Assembly (NCBI RefSeq): GCF_947493595.1 | Contig: NZ_CANLRL010000002.1 | Location: 248,001 to 312,000 of the forward strand | Source of the DNA: an uncultured Shimia sp. | GTDB lineage: Bacteria; Pseudomonadota; Alphaproteobacteria; Rhodobacterales; Rhodobacteraceae | Length of the DNA stretch: 64,000 bases | Direction of reading: 5' to 3' | Part shown: positions 8,718 to 17,298 of the stretch, piece after piece | Numbering within the stretch: the stretch's first letter is position 1 | How the letters are laid out: every line of letters starts with the position of its first letter | Notes under the pieces: generated by a model | Told to the model about the DNA's origin: nothing | The model's input: only the letters and a program-made list of their open reading frames with translations | The model's database searches: none | Position numbers and translations under genes: made by a program

Positions 8718-9130
8718 TCGGTTACGTCTGTGTTGGCAGCAATGACATCCCCCGCGCCAAACGTTTTTATGCCGCGGTCCTGCCTGCCCTGGGCTACAGC
8801 GTGAAAGAAGGCCCCGAAGGCCTCAGCTACGCCCTTTCTGTTCCAGAAGGCCAACGCCCATTACTGCCCGATTTCTACATAAAACCCCCGTTTGACGGGC
8901 AAATCGCCTCGGTGGGCAACGGCACCATGGTGGCCTTTGAAGCCACAAGCCAAGCGCAGGTCCGCAGCCTGCACGCCGCCGCCCTCGACGCCGGTGGCAC
9001 GGATGAAGGCCAACCCGGCTTTCGCGCCGATTACGGCCCGCACTTCTACGTCAGCTACCTGCGTGACCCGGACGGCAACAAAATCGCGATTTACTCCAGC
9101 GATCCAAATGAGCCTGGGCGGGACGATTGA
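8714..9130 (+). CDS. VOC-superfamily (glyoxalase-like) protein
   Basis: 138 residues, starting at the ATG that overlaps the previous stop (MIGYVCVGSNDIPRAKRFY). The two beta-alpha-beta repeats of the vicinal oxygen chelate fold are visible, ending in FYVSYLRDPDGNKIAIY, the usual metal-binding C-terminal repeat with a glutamate-equivalent position changed to the NKIA form. Members include glyoxalases, dioxygenases and fosfomycin-type enzymes; this single-domain type is often annotated only as VOC protein. Coupling to the Gfo/Idh/MocA enzyme suggests a shared small-molecule pathway. Confidence 0.85.
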   Translation: MIGYVCVGSNDIPRAKRFYAAVLPALGYSVKEGPEGLSYALSVPEGQRPLLPDFYIKPPFDGQIASVGNGTMVAFEATSQAQVRSLHAAALDAGGTDEGQPGFRADYGPHFYVSYLRDPDGNKIAIYSSDPNEPGRDD

Positions 9131-9254
9131 CGGGTACTCAATATTTGCTACTGACGATTAAAAGTCGCGAGATCAGGTCGTTCGTGCCAAAAGGGATTGC
9201 CGCAAAAGGCAACAGATCCAAAACGCAAATCACATTTGACCGGGAGACTGATCG

Positions 9255-9548
9255 TTGGAAGCAACGCTTACAACCTCAACACAGAGTAACAGCTGGGAAA
9301 TAATTCCCGGTGGCTCTGTCGCAGGCATTATTCTTGCCGTGCTTTTCATCTACTTGTTTTTTCGCCATTTCCTGTTTGTGCTGATGTTTATGGACCTAAT
9401 CTTGGGGTGGCTACGTCAATTCAATTGGTTCCCGAAAGAGGGCAAGCGTCTAAAAACTGTGCTTCATTGGGCGATCGCCTTAGTGCTTTTTGGTGGCTAT
9501 CTGGCGATTGCTGGTTCAATGGGCTGGCTACAATTTGTGCCCAATTGA
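9255..9548 (+). CDS. Small membrane protein, unknown
   Basis: 97 residues from a TTG codon with a GGGAGA site 7 nt upstream. After a polar N-terminus there is a long hydrophobic stretch (about residues 20-53), a basic loop (PKEGKRLK) and a second hydrophobic segment (about 70-95), giving two or three membrane helices. No family recognised. It lies between the VOC gene and the ahcY terminator and is not obviously coupled to either. Confidence 0.55.
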   Translation: MEATLTTSTQSNSWEIIPGGSVAGIILAVLFIYLFFRHFLFVLMFMDLILGWLRQFNWFPKEGKRLKTVLHWAIALVLFGGYLAIAGSMGWLQFVPN

Positions 9549-9567
9549 TCCAAAACCTACCCCCAAC

Positions 9568-9597
9568 AAAAAACGGCGCCCCAATTCGGGACGCCGC
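9568..9597 (-). terminator. Intrinsic terminator of ahcY
   Basis: On the minus strand GCGGCGTCCC, an AATT-centred loop and GGGGCGCCG form a GC-rich stem followed directly by TTTTTTGTT. It starts about 25 bp after the ahcY stop. Confidence 0.8.
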
Positions 9598-9622
9598 TCT
9601 CAAAATCAGTGCCTAATCCAGC

Positions 9623-11008
9623 TTAATAGCGGTAGTGCTCCGGCTTGAACGGGCCTTCGGTGCCAACACCGATGTAGTCCGCCTGCTCCTTGCTGAGCTT
9701 GGACAGTTTTGCGCCCACTTTCGCAAGGTGCAGCGCCGCCACTTTCTCATCCAGATGCTTGGGCAAGATGTAGACGTCGTTCTTATACGCGTCACCCTTG
9801 GTGAACAGCTCGATCTGGGCCAGCACCTGGTTGGTGAAGGATGCAGACATCACAAACGACGGGTGACCGGTGGCGTTGCCAAGGTTCAAGAGACGGCCTT
9901 CAGACAGCAGGATCATGCGGTTGCCGGATGGCATCTCGATCATGTCCACCTGCTCTTTGATGTTGGTCCACTTGTGGTTCTTCAGGTTCGCCACCTGAAT
10001 TTCATTGTCGAAGTGGCCGATGTTGCCAACAATCGCCATATCCTTCATCTCGCGCATGTGCTCGATGCGGATCACGTCCTTGTTGCCGGTGGTGGTGATG
10101 AACAGGTCAGCGGTCGCCGCCTCATCTTCCAACGTGGTCACTTCAAAGCCGTCCATCGCCGCCTGCAGCGCACAGATCGGGTCAACTTCAGTCACCTTCA
10201 CGCGCGCACCCGCGCCACGCAAAGACGCTGCGGAGCCCTTGCCCACGTCGCCATAGCCACAGACCACGGCCACTTTGCCGGCCATCATGGTGTCGGTCGC
10301 GCGGCGGATGCCGTCAACGAGGCTCTCTTTGCAGCCGTATTTGTTGTCAAACTTGGATTTGGTCACAGAGTCGTTCACGTTGATCGCCGGGAACGGCAGT
10401 TCGCCCTTTTTCACCAGATCATAAAGACGGTGCACACCGGTGGTGGTCTCTTCAGATACACCCTGGATCGCGTCACGTGTCTTAGTGAACCAACCAGGGC
10501 TTGCCGCCATACGCTTGGCAATCTGCTTGTGAATGACTTCTTCTTCCTCGGAAGACGGCACGCCAAGGTCTTCGCCTGCTTCCGCCTTGGCACCGAGCAG
10601 CACATACAATGTCGCGTCGCCACCATCATCGAGGATCATGTTGGGGCCTTCCGGGAACATGAACGACTTGTCCAGATAGTCCCAGTGCTCTTCCAGAGAC
10701 TGGCCTTTGATCGCAAACACCGGAATGTCTGCAGCCGCAATCGCTGCCGCTGCGTGGTCCTGTGTGGAGAAGATGTTGCAGCTGGCCCAGCGCACGTCCG
10801 CGCCCAGTGCCACCAGCGTTTCAATCAGACAGGCGGTCTGAATGGTCATGTGCAACGAGCCAACAATGCGCGCGCCCGTGAGTGGTTTGCTTTCGCCAAA
10901 CTCCTCGCGCAGCGCCATCAGGCCTGGCATTTCGGTTTCGGCAATGTCCAGTTCCTTGCGGCCAAAATCAGCCAAGGAAATATCTTTAACAGTGTAATCG
11001 GTCGCCAT
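9623..11008 (-). CDS. ahcY: Adenosylhomocysteinase
   Basis: 461 residues. The enzyme hydrolyses S-adenosylhomocysteine to homocysteine and adenosine, clearing the product of all SAM-dependent methylations. Seen are the NAD site [15 protein letters not shown], the substrate region [25 protein letters not shown] and the family's C-terminal end FKPEHYRY. Length matches the alphaproteobacterial form with its 40-residue insert. AAGGAG precedes the ATG by about 10 nt. I looked for an SAH- or SAM/SAH-type riboswitch in the 100 bp upstream and saw none. Confidence 0.98.
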   Translation of the reverse strand: MATDYTVKDISLADFGRKELDIAETEMPGLMALREEFGESKPLTGARIVGSLHMTIQTACLIETLVALGADVRWASCNIFSTQDHAAAAIAAADIPVFAIKGQSLEEHWDYLDKSFMFPEGPNMILDDGGDATLYVLLGAKAEAGEDLGVPSSEEEEVIHKQIAKRMAASPGWFTKTRDAIQGVSEETTTGVHRLYDLVKKGELPFPAINVNDSVTKSKFDNKYGCKESLVDGIRRATDTMMAGKVAVVCGYGDVGKGSAASLRGAGARVKVTEVDPICALQAAMDGFEVTTLEDEAATADLFITTTGNKDVIRIEHMREMKDMAIVGNIGHFDNEIQVANLKNHKWTNIKEQVDMIEMPSGNRMILLSEGRLLNLGNATGHPSFVMSASFTNQVLAQIELFTKGDAYKNDVYILPKHLDEKVAALHLAKVGAKLSKLSKEQADYIGVGTEGPFKPEHYRY

Positions 11009-11108
11009 TGCGCCCAGCTCCTTACGGGTTTGCTTTGGCGACCAGATAACACTCAGAAGGGCTTTCTACAACGTTACCAAAAACGTTTCGATGCGCTGCA
11101 TAGGCGCT

Positions 11109-11426
11109 TTAGCCCTCAATTCCGTCAGGCGGCAGCACCGCCTCTTGCTGGAACCAGTCCGTTCCGGCGGCCAAAATACAGGAAACCCCCTGCGCATTGG
11201 TCATGATCACCGTAAATGTCCCGGTTGTTTCTGATGACCACACCTCAAGCATCGTCATCTTTGTGTCGTGGCTGCCTTGCAGCCCACCTGCGACCATGGC
11301 TTCGGCATATTTGCTCTGCAAACGCTGCACCACCAGGTCTCTGTCCGCACAGCTGGCGGCGTTCGCCGGCGGTGCTGCTGCGGCCATGCCAAACAGCAAG
11401 GCTGCTCCTACTACTCTCTTAAACAT
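11109..11426 (-). CDS. Small exported protein, unknown
   Basis: 105 residues when started at MFKRVVGAALLFG, where AAGGAG lies 7 nt upstream; the longer open frame has no support. A clear Sec signal peptide ends near APPANAA, leaving a mature domain of about 80 residues with two cysteines that could form a disulfide (one directly after the cleavage site, one in GVSCILAAG). It is probably periplasmic. No family recognised; it lies 100 bp upstream of ahcY on the same strand, but a shared role is not evident. Confidence 0.7.
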   Translation of the reverse strand: MFKRVVGAALLFGMAAAAPPANAASCADRDLVVQRLQSKYAEAMVAGGLQGSHDTKMTMLEVWSSETTGTFTVIMTNAQGVSCILAAGTDWFQQEAVLPPDGIEG

Positions 11427-11754
11427 AGCGCTCTCCTTTCTCGCGCAGATTGACCCGGTTAGATCAATGTCGTTGAGGTTGGAGAGGGGGACACGCGGGA
11501 GGAAGCCGATGTAAAACGTGCCCCCCTCGCTAGTGATGTCGGTATCGCGGTGCGCTTTTACAAAACACGCCTGATCACGTTGTTTTGTGGCAGCACGTGA
11601 TCCCGACACAATATAGGCTGCGCCTCAAATATGGCCAAAATGTGGCGCTGCTTAATTTTGCAGCAAAACAAGGCGCAAATGGGTCAGCTCCCCCTGACTG
11701 TTAAGACTTCCGAAACCAAGGTATAAGAAACCTTTATTTATTAGGTTTTTGGTC
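11427..11754. other. Gene-free stretch with an inverted repeat
   Basis: This 328-bp stretch upstream of the small exported protein holds no convincing gene. It includes a perfect 8-bp inverted repeat, GATCACGT (11573-11580) and ACGTGATC (11595-11602), with a 14-nt loop. A weak AAACCT/AGGTTT stem with a short T-run (about 11728-11750) precedes the small frame at 11755. Confidence 0.4.
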
Positions 11755-11877
11755 ATGAATTTCCCGCCACTTAGGGCCATGTTTCGGTCTGCTTTCTTCA
11801 TCCCCGCCGTCTTGCTGATGGGCACATTGATTGTGATCACCAATGCGTTGATCACCACCGGTGTGGCCGCTGGTTGA
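11755..11877 (+). CDS. Possible 40-residue single-helix membrane peptide
   Basis: An ATG-started frame of 40 codons whose product has a basic N-terminal part (residues 1-11) and one continuous hydrophobic helix (about 12-37, FFIPAVLLMGTLIVITNALI within it). That layout is typical of small bacterial membrane peptides and unlikely to arise in non-coding DNA, but the ribosome site is poor and it ends only 30 bp before the HD-hydrolase frame. It could also be a leader. Low certainty. Confidence 0.35.
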   Translation: MNFPPLRAMFRSAFFIPAVLLMGTLIVITNALITTGVAAG

Positions 11878-11906
11878 TACCAGCGCATCCCCTGTCCGTC
11901 TGACTG

Positions 11907-12548
11907 TTGCGCATCGCCTCTTGGCTGGCGTACACCGGTTTCACACAACCGGGAGGCACCCCTTTGGCACGAGCATGGCAGCGTATGTTGTCCGGTCGCA
12001 GGCTGGACCTGTTGGACCCCACCCCCGTGGACATCGAAATCGAAGACATCGCCCACGGGCTGGCTTTTGTCGCCCGCTGGAACGGCCAGACCCGTGGCGA
12101 TTTTGCCTATTCCGTGGCTGAACACTCCCTGCTGGTCGAAGAGCTTTACGGGCGAATGTACAAATCCGCCACGCCCAAAACCCGACTGACAGCCCTTCTG
12201 CATGACGCGCCGGAGTATGTAATTGGCGACATGATTTCTCCAGTGAAAGCCGCCGTGGGCCCCAGCTACGAAAAACTTGATGACCGTCTGATGGCTGCAA
12301 TTCACATCCGCTTTGGATTGCCCGCCGAAACCCCCAAGCGGTTAAAGGCGCAGATCAAGAAAGCCGACAAAATCTCCGCCTGGATGGAAGCCACCCAAAT
12401 CGCAGGGTTCTCCGTGCCAGAGGCAAACAAGCTGTTTGGCATTCCTGACCCCAAAATAACCGAAGGTTTGTCTATTCGATTGCGCCCGCCTGTCGAAGTG
12501 CGCACCGACTACACCACCCGCGTAGAAACCCTTCTCGCAGCGCTTTAA
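11907..12548 (+). CDS. HD-domain phosphohydrolase, YfbR-like
   Basis: 213 residues from a TTG; the conserved region begins near RAWQRMLSGRRLDLLDP, so the true start may be somewhat downstream. The metal-binding HD signature is visible as AEHSLLVEEL and TALLHDAPEYVIGDMISPVK. This is the YfbR/HD superfamily branch whose E. coli member is a 5'-deoxynucleotidase. Substrate is not determinable from sequence. It is followed after 30 bp by a GNAT gene on the same strand. Confidence 0.8.
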   Translation: MRIASWLAYTGFTQPGGTPLARAWQRMLSGRRLDLLDPTPVDIEIEDIAHGLAFVARWNGQTRGDFAYSVAEHSLLVEELYGRMYKSATPKTRLTALLHDAPEYVIGDMISPVKAAVGPSYEKLDDRLMAAIHIRFGLPAETPKRLKAQIKKADKISAWMEATQIAGFSVPEANKLFGIPDPKITEGLSIRLRPPVEVRTDYTTRVETLLAAL

Positions 12549-12578
12549 GCCTGTTTAGTCTCTGATATTGAGTATCCC

Positions 12579-13070
12579 ATGTCCCAGATCACTATCCAAA
12601 AAGGCAACGCCGTAGACCTACGCCAGACCGCGGAGCTCCTCAATGAAATCATCGCCATTGGGGGCTCCACTGCGATGACCAAACCGATGTCTCGCGACGA
12701 CTTGGAAGGCTGGTTGATGGCCGATCAAGACTGCAGCACATGGCATATTGCCATGGCCGCGGACGGCACTCTTCTAGGGTTTCAATGGATTGGTCCTTGG
12801 GGAGTCTTGCCGCCCGAAGCCTGTGGCATTGGTACCTTTGTGAAAGCGGGCCACACAGGTCTGGGCATTGGCTCCAAACTGTTCGAGGCCAGCGTAAAAG
12901 CCGCCCGTGCTTTGGGCTACACATGGATGGATGCTGAAATCCGCGCCGACAACGAAGGCGGTCTGGCCTATTATCAAAGCCGGGGATTTGAAAACTACAA
13001 ACGCAAAGATGGCGTGCGCTTGGATAACGGCGCCGAGGTCTCGAAAATCCACAAGCGCTACGACCTCTAA
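12579..13070 (+). CDS. GNAT-family N-acetyltransferase
   Basis: 163 residues. The acetyl-CoA pyrophosphate loop appears as VKAGHTGLGIGSKLFEA, followed by the DAEIRADNEGGLAYYQSRGF segment typical of motif B. A complete single GNAT domain; the acceptor (amino acid, antibiotic, protein terminus) cannot be inferred. Its stop is 3 bp from the stop of the convergent Lrp-type regulator. Confidence 0.88.
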   Translation: MSQITIQKGNAVDLRQTAELLNEIIAIGGSTAMTKPMSRDDLEGWLMADQDCSTWHIAMAADGTLLGFQWIGPWGVLPPEACGIGTFVKAGHTGLGIGSKLFEASVKAARALGYTWMDAEIRADNEGGLAYYQSRGFENYKRKDGVRLDNGAEVSKIHKRYDL

Positions 13071-13073
13071 CCC

Positions 13074-13529
13074 TCACATCGCCGGTAACACATCTCGCCG
13101 CACCAGCGCCCGCAAAGCAAAGTTGCTCCGCATGTTGCGCACGCCTTTCACCTTCATCAGCCGATGTTCCAGGAACGCGTCAAACGCATCCAGATCCGCT
13201 GCCACCACCCGCAACAGGAAATCCCGCGAGCCGGTCATGAGATAACATTCCATGACCTCCTCAAACGCGCTCACTGCCCGCTCAAAGTTCTTGATCACGT
13301 CAGCCCCCTGTGCCTCCAGCTCCACCGACACAAAAATTGTAACCGGCAGGCCAATTTTACGCGGATCCACCCGCGCACCATAGCCGGTGATCACCCCATC
13401 CGCCTGCAACCGTTCCAGCCGCCGCGCACAGGGCGTGGCCGACAGCCCCACCTGCTCCGCCAGCTCGCCAATCTTCATGCGCCCGTCCAGTTGCAAGGCC
13501 CGAACGATTCTACGATCAATGGCATCCAT
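13074..13529 (-). CDS. Lrp/AsnC-family transcriptional regulator
   Basis: 151 residues starting MDAIDRRIVRALQLDGRM; an upstream in-frame codon would add five residues. N-terminal winged helix-turn-helix (about 1-60, with GLSATPCARRLERLQADG as recognition helix region) and a C-terminal RAM ligand domain (SRDFLLRVVAADLDAFDAF). It is divergent from a leucine-type dehydrogenase, and Lrp-family regulators commonly control the amino-acid enzyme beside them; branched-chain or aromatic amino acids are therefore the likely effectors (inference). A candidate operator is at 13558-13575. Confidence 0.93.
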   Translation of the reverse strand: MDAIDRRIVRALQLDGRMKIGELAEQVGLSATPCARRLERLQADGVITGYGARVDPRKIGLPVTIFVSVELEAQGADVIKNFERAVSAFEEVMECYLMTGSRDFLLRVVAADLDAFDAFLEHRLMKVKGVRNMRSNFALRALVRRDVLPAM

Positions 13530-13557
13530 AGGGAAAATCTCCAAAAGTTAACCATAT

Positions 13558-13575
13558 TTGGGACAGTATCCCCAA
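13558..13575. promoter_or_regulatory. Candidate Lrp/AsnC operator
   Basis: TTGGGACAGTATCCCCAA is an imperfect inverted repeat (TTGGG-N8-CCCAA) placed 29 bp before the regulator start and 110 bp before the dehydrogenase start. Position and dyad shape fit a site for the divergent Lrp-type regulator. Confidence 0.35.
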
Positions 13576-13684
13576 TAATCACCCTTTCGCATAGGTGTAT
13601 TTGGAGAAAACCTCTGTCGATCCTGTGTCAATTTGCCGCCACTTCGCGCCTGGGACGCCGCAATCAAAAACAAGGAAACGCCCG

Positions 13685-14731
13685 ATGCAAATCACCCGTT
13701 TGGCCACACCAACCCATGAAACCGTTTTGCGTGTACATGACGCCAGTATTGGCCTCACCGGTTTTATTGCGGTGCATTCGACCAAACTGGGCCCTGCTGC
13801 CGGCGGCCTGCGCATGCGTCCCTATGGCAGTGAAGACGCAGCCCTGACTGACGCGCTGCGCCTGTCCGAAGGCATGACCTACAAAAATGCCGCTGCTGGC
13901 CTGCCTCTGGGCGGCGGCAAAGCGGTCATCATGGGCGACGCCTCGGCCAAAACCTCCGCGCAACTGCTGACCTTTGCCCGCGCCATCAACACGCTGGAAG
14001 GTGAGTATTGGACCGCTGAGGACATGGGCATGAGCCCCGCAGACATGTCCCTGCTGGCCACGGAAACCAAATTTGTTGCGGGCCTGCCAGACGGGCCACA
14101 TGCCTCTGGTGACCCCTCTCCAATCACCGCCCGTGGCATCTTTGAATCGATCAAAGTCACCGCCAAACATCAACTGGGCAGCGCAAATCTCACGGGCCGC
14201 ACCGTCGCTGTGCAGGGCCTTGGCCACGTTGGCACCTACCTTTGTGAGTTCCTGCACAAAGCTGGCGCCAACCTGATCTTGGCTGACATCAATGCCAAAC
14301 GTGTAGCCGAACTGGCCAGCAAATATGACGCCCAAACCGCTGGTCCAAACGACATTCTGACTGTAAAGGCCGACATCCTCGCGCCCTGCGCAATTGGCGC
14401 GCTCCTGAACGCAGACAGCATCGCCAAATTAAACGTCTCAGCCGTCTGTGGCGGCGCCAACAATCAGCTGGCCACAAGCGAAGACGGCGCCCGCCTGCAT
14501 GCGCGCGGTATCCTCTATGCACCTGACTTTGTTGCCAATGCCGGTGGCATCATCAACGTCGCCACCGAGGTGCTCGCCATCGACAACCGTGCCGCGTATG
14601 TGGATGAAAAGCTGGCCGCCGTGGAAAACACGCTCGACCGTATCTTCGCGCGCGCCAAAACCATGGATTGCAGCCCAGCTGACGTGGCTGTGGCCATTGT
14701 CGACGAAATGCTGGCCGACAAGGCCGCCTAA
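13685..14731 (+). CDS. Leucine/phenylalanine/valine-type amino acid dehydrogenase
   Basis: 348 residues starting MQITRLATPTHETV after an AAGGAAA site. GPAAGGLRMRPY, the catalytic lysine motif AAGLPLGGGKAVI (K79) and the NAD-binding VQGLGHVGTYLCEF place it in the Glu/Leu/Phe/Val dehydrogenase superfamily, close to leucine dehydrogenase in length. It reversibly deaminates a hydrophobic amino acid to its 2-oxo acid with NAD. The divergent Lrp-type gene is the likely regulator. A terminator follows at 14795. Confidence 0.92.
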   Translation: MQITRLATPTHETVLRVHDASIGLTGFIAVHSTKLGPAAGGLRMRPYGSEDAALTDALRLSEGMTYKNAAAGLPLGGGKAVIMGDASAKTSAQLLTFARAINTLEGEYWTAEDMGMSPADMSLLATETKFVAGLPDGPHASGDPSPITARGIFESIKVTAKHQLGSANLTGRTVAVQGLGHVGTYLCEFLHKAGANLILADINAKRVAELASKYDAQTAGPNDILTVKADILAPCAIGALLNADSIAKLNVSAVCGGANNQLATSEDGARLHARGILYAPDFVANAGGIINVATEVLAIDNRAAYVDEKLAAVENTLDRIFARAKTMDCSPADVAVAIVDEMLADKAA

Positions 14732-14794
14732 ATCCGACCCATTGAATAATCGTCCTCGGTTGCTGAGGGCGTTCCGGTTCTCACGAACCCACTG

Positions 14795-14818
14795 CCCGGC
14801 CCTTGTGGCCGGGTTTTT
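14795..14818 (+). terminator. Intrinsic terminator
   Basis: CCCGGCC and GGCCGGG pair perfectly around a CTTGT loop and are followed by TTTTT, 63 bp after the amino acid dehydrogenase stop. Confidence 0.85.
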
Positions 14819-14903
14819 CATTTGTGGTCTCTCGACAAAACCACGCCCGCTCACAAAAACGTGAATTTTATGAAGAATTCCTTGCTGAAAAGATGCACCC
14901 AAT

Positions 14904-14977
14904 AAGTGTATTTTGTTCGACCGCTCAATCTACTTCTGGAACAAAGACTTATAAAATGAGCGCCGAATACACTTTTT
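14904..14977 (+). other. Nested stem structure upstream of the chemoreceptor
   Basis: In the 374-bp gap before the MCP gene, AAGTGTATT (14904-14912) pairs perfectly with AATACACTT (14966-14974), and inside it CGCTCA (14922-14927) pairs with TGAGCG (14957-14962). The outer stem runs straight into a T-run. This could be the end of a small transcript, an attenuator, or a structured leader about 130 nt ahead of the MCP start. The rest of the gap shows no gene. Confidence 0.4.
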
Positions 14978-15105
14978 CCGGTGGCGTAAATGCGCCCCTG
15001 CCCAAAATTCTTCGACAGTTTTCTCTTTAAGACATTGTTCAGCCAACCCTGCCTAGGACCCATTCAGGCACTTTCAGATTCGATCCAAATAATCTGGGGA
15101 AACAG

Positions 15106-17187
15106 ATGTCACTTAGATCACAAATACTCGCAATTATGACCGTCCCGTTATTGGCTCTGCTGGCCATCGGCGGCCTTAAGACGCAAGCCGACTGGCACCG
15201 TAGCCAAAACGCGCAAGCCACCCAAACTATTGCACAGCACGCCACAATCCTCCTGCGTGTGGCGCATACACTTCAGGTTGAACGTGGCCTTTCTGCCGCC
15301 TTCCTCTCCTCCCCACAAATACACACATTGCCTGCCACTTTGATTGAGGCCCGAAGCGCAACAGATACAGCCCTGGCCGCAATCTCAAATGACACAGCTG
15401 ACCTGCGCCAGCACATCGCCCCTCTGGACACATTGCGCCGCGGTGTGACCGGCAAATCTCTGCCATTGGGAGAAATGGGCGGTGACTATTCCGGAATGAT
15501 TGCCAACATTCTTGCAAACGTCAGTGGCACGCTCCTACATCAAAACAACGCCGAACTGGCCCAAATCAGCGCGGCTTTGGTGAACATGACCTACGCCAAA
15601 GAAATGGCTGGCCAACAACGGGCAGCCGGTGCGGTGGGTTTTGCGCAGGGCACATTTACCCGACCGATCTACCAGTGGTTTGCTGAAACCGGCGCTGCCG
15701 AAACACGCCTGCTTGATATCGCCGCGCTCTCGCTGAAACACCATTTGCCGGACGTCGATGTGCGCGCGGGACTGGCGCCAACGGGCTTACCGGAGATACG
15801 CGCCAGTATCCTAAACGCAGGAGCGAACGGCGCCGTTAGTCCCATGACGCCAAAAGACTGGTTTGAACGCGCCACCTCCTGGATCTCATCGTTGCGAGAC
15901 CTGGAATTGCACGTGGCCGACCACATGAACATGCTGGCCACAATCGAAGCCGCAGCTGCTAAATCTGCACTCCAGATCACATTGGCAACCGGCGCTCTGT
16001 GCACGCTGTTGAGCCTTCTGGTGGGATGCCGACTGATCTATGCCTTCACATCTCAATTCAAAGATCTGCAATCAGACATGGACAGGCTTGCCAGAAAAGA
16101 ATTTGAGTTCGAGCCCGCAAATTTGAATGCAAAAAACGAGGTCGGCCTCCTCAATCAATCCCTTGAGCAAACCCGCATCGCTTTGGAACAGGCCGAAAAC
16201 CGCCTCATCGCCAGCGAAGAAGCCCGCGTCAAAGATCGAGGAGTCTTTGTCGCCCACTTGGATCAGGGCCTGGCACGCCTTGCAGACGGCGATTTGGACT
16301 GCGCGATCCACGATCACTTTTCCGAGGAGTATGAACCGCTACGGATCAGCTTTAATCAGTCTCTGAATCACCTAAAAAGCACCATCGGAGAGGTCCTGGA
16401 AGCGGCCGCTAACATGACAATTGGCGCTTCTGAAATCAGCCAAGCAGCGGATCACCTGTCCCAACGCACAGAACGACAGGCGGCGACGCTGGAAGAAACT
16501 GCAGCAGCCTTAGAAGAACTCACCAATTCCGTGCAATCCTCCGCAGAAGGCGCACGCAGCGTGGAAGCCACAATGGAGCATGCCAGCGAAGAGGCCAATG
16601 CAAGTGGTGTGATTGTGCAGAACGCCATTGCCGCCATGGCGGAAATTGAAAAATCTTCCTCCAAGATCGCGCAGATCATCAGTGTGATTGACGACATCGC
16701 GTTTCAGACCAACCTTTTGGCTTTGAACGCTGGGGTCGAGGCTGCACGAGCAGGTGAACACGGGCGCGGCTTTGCGGTGGTGGCGTCCGAAGTTCGCCAC
16801 TTGGCACTGAACTCCGCGGACGCGGCCACTGAAATCAAATCTTTGATTGTGGACAGTTCAGGCCACGTTCAACAAGGCGTCAATTTGGTTGGGGATGCGG
16901 GCACCGCGCTCAACAACATTGTAGACCGCGTCAATCAAATCTCCAAATTGGTCAGTGGCATTGCGTCCGGATCTGTGGAACAGGCTACGGGGCTAAAAGA
17001 GATCAACACCAACGTGCACCATCTGGACGATGTCACGCAGAAGAACGCCGCCATGGTCGAGGAATCCACCGCAGCTGGCCACCTGCTGCATACTGATGCC
17101 ACCAAGCTTGCGACGTTGATGGAACAGTTCAACACAGGTGATCTCACAGAGGCACCCGCGCCTTCGGAGCTACGCCAGGCATCCTAG
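15106..17187 (+). CDS. Methyl-accepting chemotaxis protein with nitrate/nitrite-sensing (NIT) domain
   Basis: 693 residues. TM1 about 9-24; a large helical periplasmic part (about 30-285) with TLQVERGLSAAFLSS and AKEMAGQQRAAGAVGFAQG, features of the NIT sensor domain; TM2 about 289-311; HAMP-type linkers (about 312-430); then the MCP signalling domain whose hairpin tip is DDIAFQTNLLALNAGVEAA (about 529-547) with SEVRHLALNSADAATEI after it. NIT domains sense nitrate or nitrite in several receptors, so that ligand is the best guess. No che genes are adjacent. It ends in a terminator shared with regA. Confidence 0.9.
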   Translation: MSLRSQILAIMTVPLLALLAIGGLKTQADWHRSQNAQATQTIAQHATILLRVAHTLQVERGLSAAFLSSPQIHTLPATLIEARSATDTALAAISNDTADLRQHIAPLDTLRRGVTGKSLPLGEMGGDYSGMIANILANVSGTLLHQNNAELAQISAALVNMTYAKEMAGQQRAAGAVGFAQGTFTRPIYQWFAETGAAETRLLDIAALSLKHHLPDVDVRAGLAPTGLPEIRASILNAGANGAVSPMTPKDWFERATSWISSLRDLELHVADHMNMLATIEAAAAKSALQITLATGALCTLLSLLVGCRLIYAFTSQFKDLQSDMDRLARKEFEFEPANLNAKNEVGLLNQSLEQTRIALEQAENRLIASEEARVKDRGVFVAHLDQGLARLADGDLDCAIHDHFSEEYEPLRISFNQSLNHLKSTIGEVLEAAANMTIGASEISQAADHLSQRTERQAATLEETAAALEELTNSVQSSAEGARSVEATMEHASEEANASGVIVQNAIAAMAEIEKSSSKIAQIISVIDDIAFQTNLLALNAGVEAARAGEHGRGFAVVASEVRHLALNSADAATEIKSLIVDSSGHVQQGVNLVGDAGTALNNIVDRVNQISKLVSGIASGSVEQATGLKEINTNVHHLDDVTQKNAAMVEESTAAGHLLHTDATKLATLMEQFNTGDLTEAPAPSELRQAS

Positions 17188-17201
17188 TTGCCAAAAACAG
17201 A

Positions 17202-17226
17202 AAACCCGGCCTTCTCGGCCGGGTTT
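17202..17226. terminator. Bidirectional terminator
   Basis: AAACCCGGCC and GGCCGGGTTT form a perfect 10-bp stem around TTCTC, with A-rich sequence before and T-rich sequence after. It lies between the convergent MCP and regA genes and can serve both. Confidence 0.75.
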
Positions 17227-17298
17227 GTTAACACTTTACCCCACCACCGTGAAACAGACGTGATACCGACGTTGTTTTTGGTGGCGTCAGATCCTTTC

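Noticed and set aside
11009-11108. SAH or SAM/SAH riboswitch upstream of ahcY
   Set aside because: The upstream 100 bp lacks the conserved core and pairing of those classes; only a short AACGTT repeat is present.
9635-11206. 523-codon plus-strand frame opposite ahcY
   Set aside because: Entirely antisense to a clear adenosylhomocysteinase; composition is of shadow type.
14803-15063. Short frames on both strands in the gap before the MCP gene
   Set aside because: No ribosome sites or family patterns, and they cross the terminator or nested stem structure.
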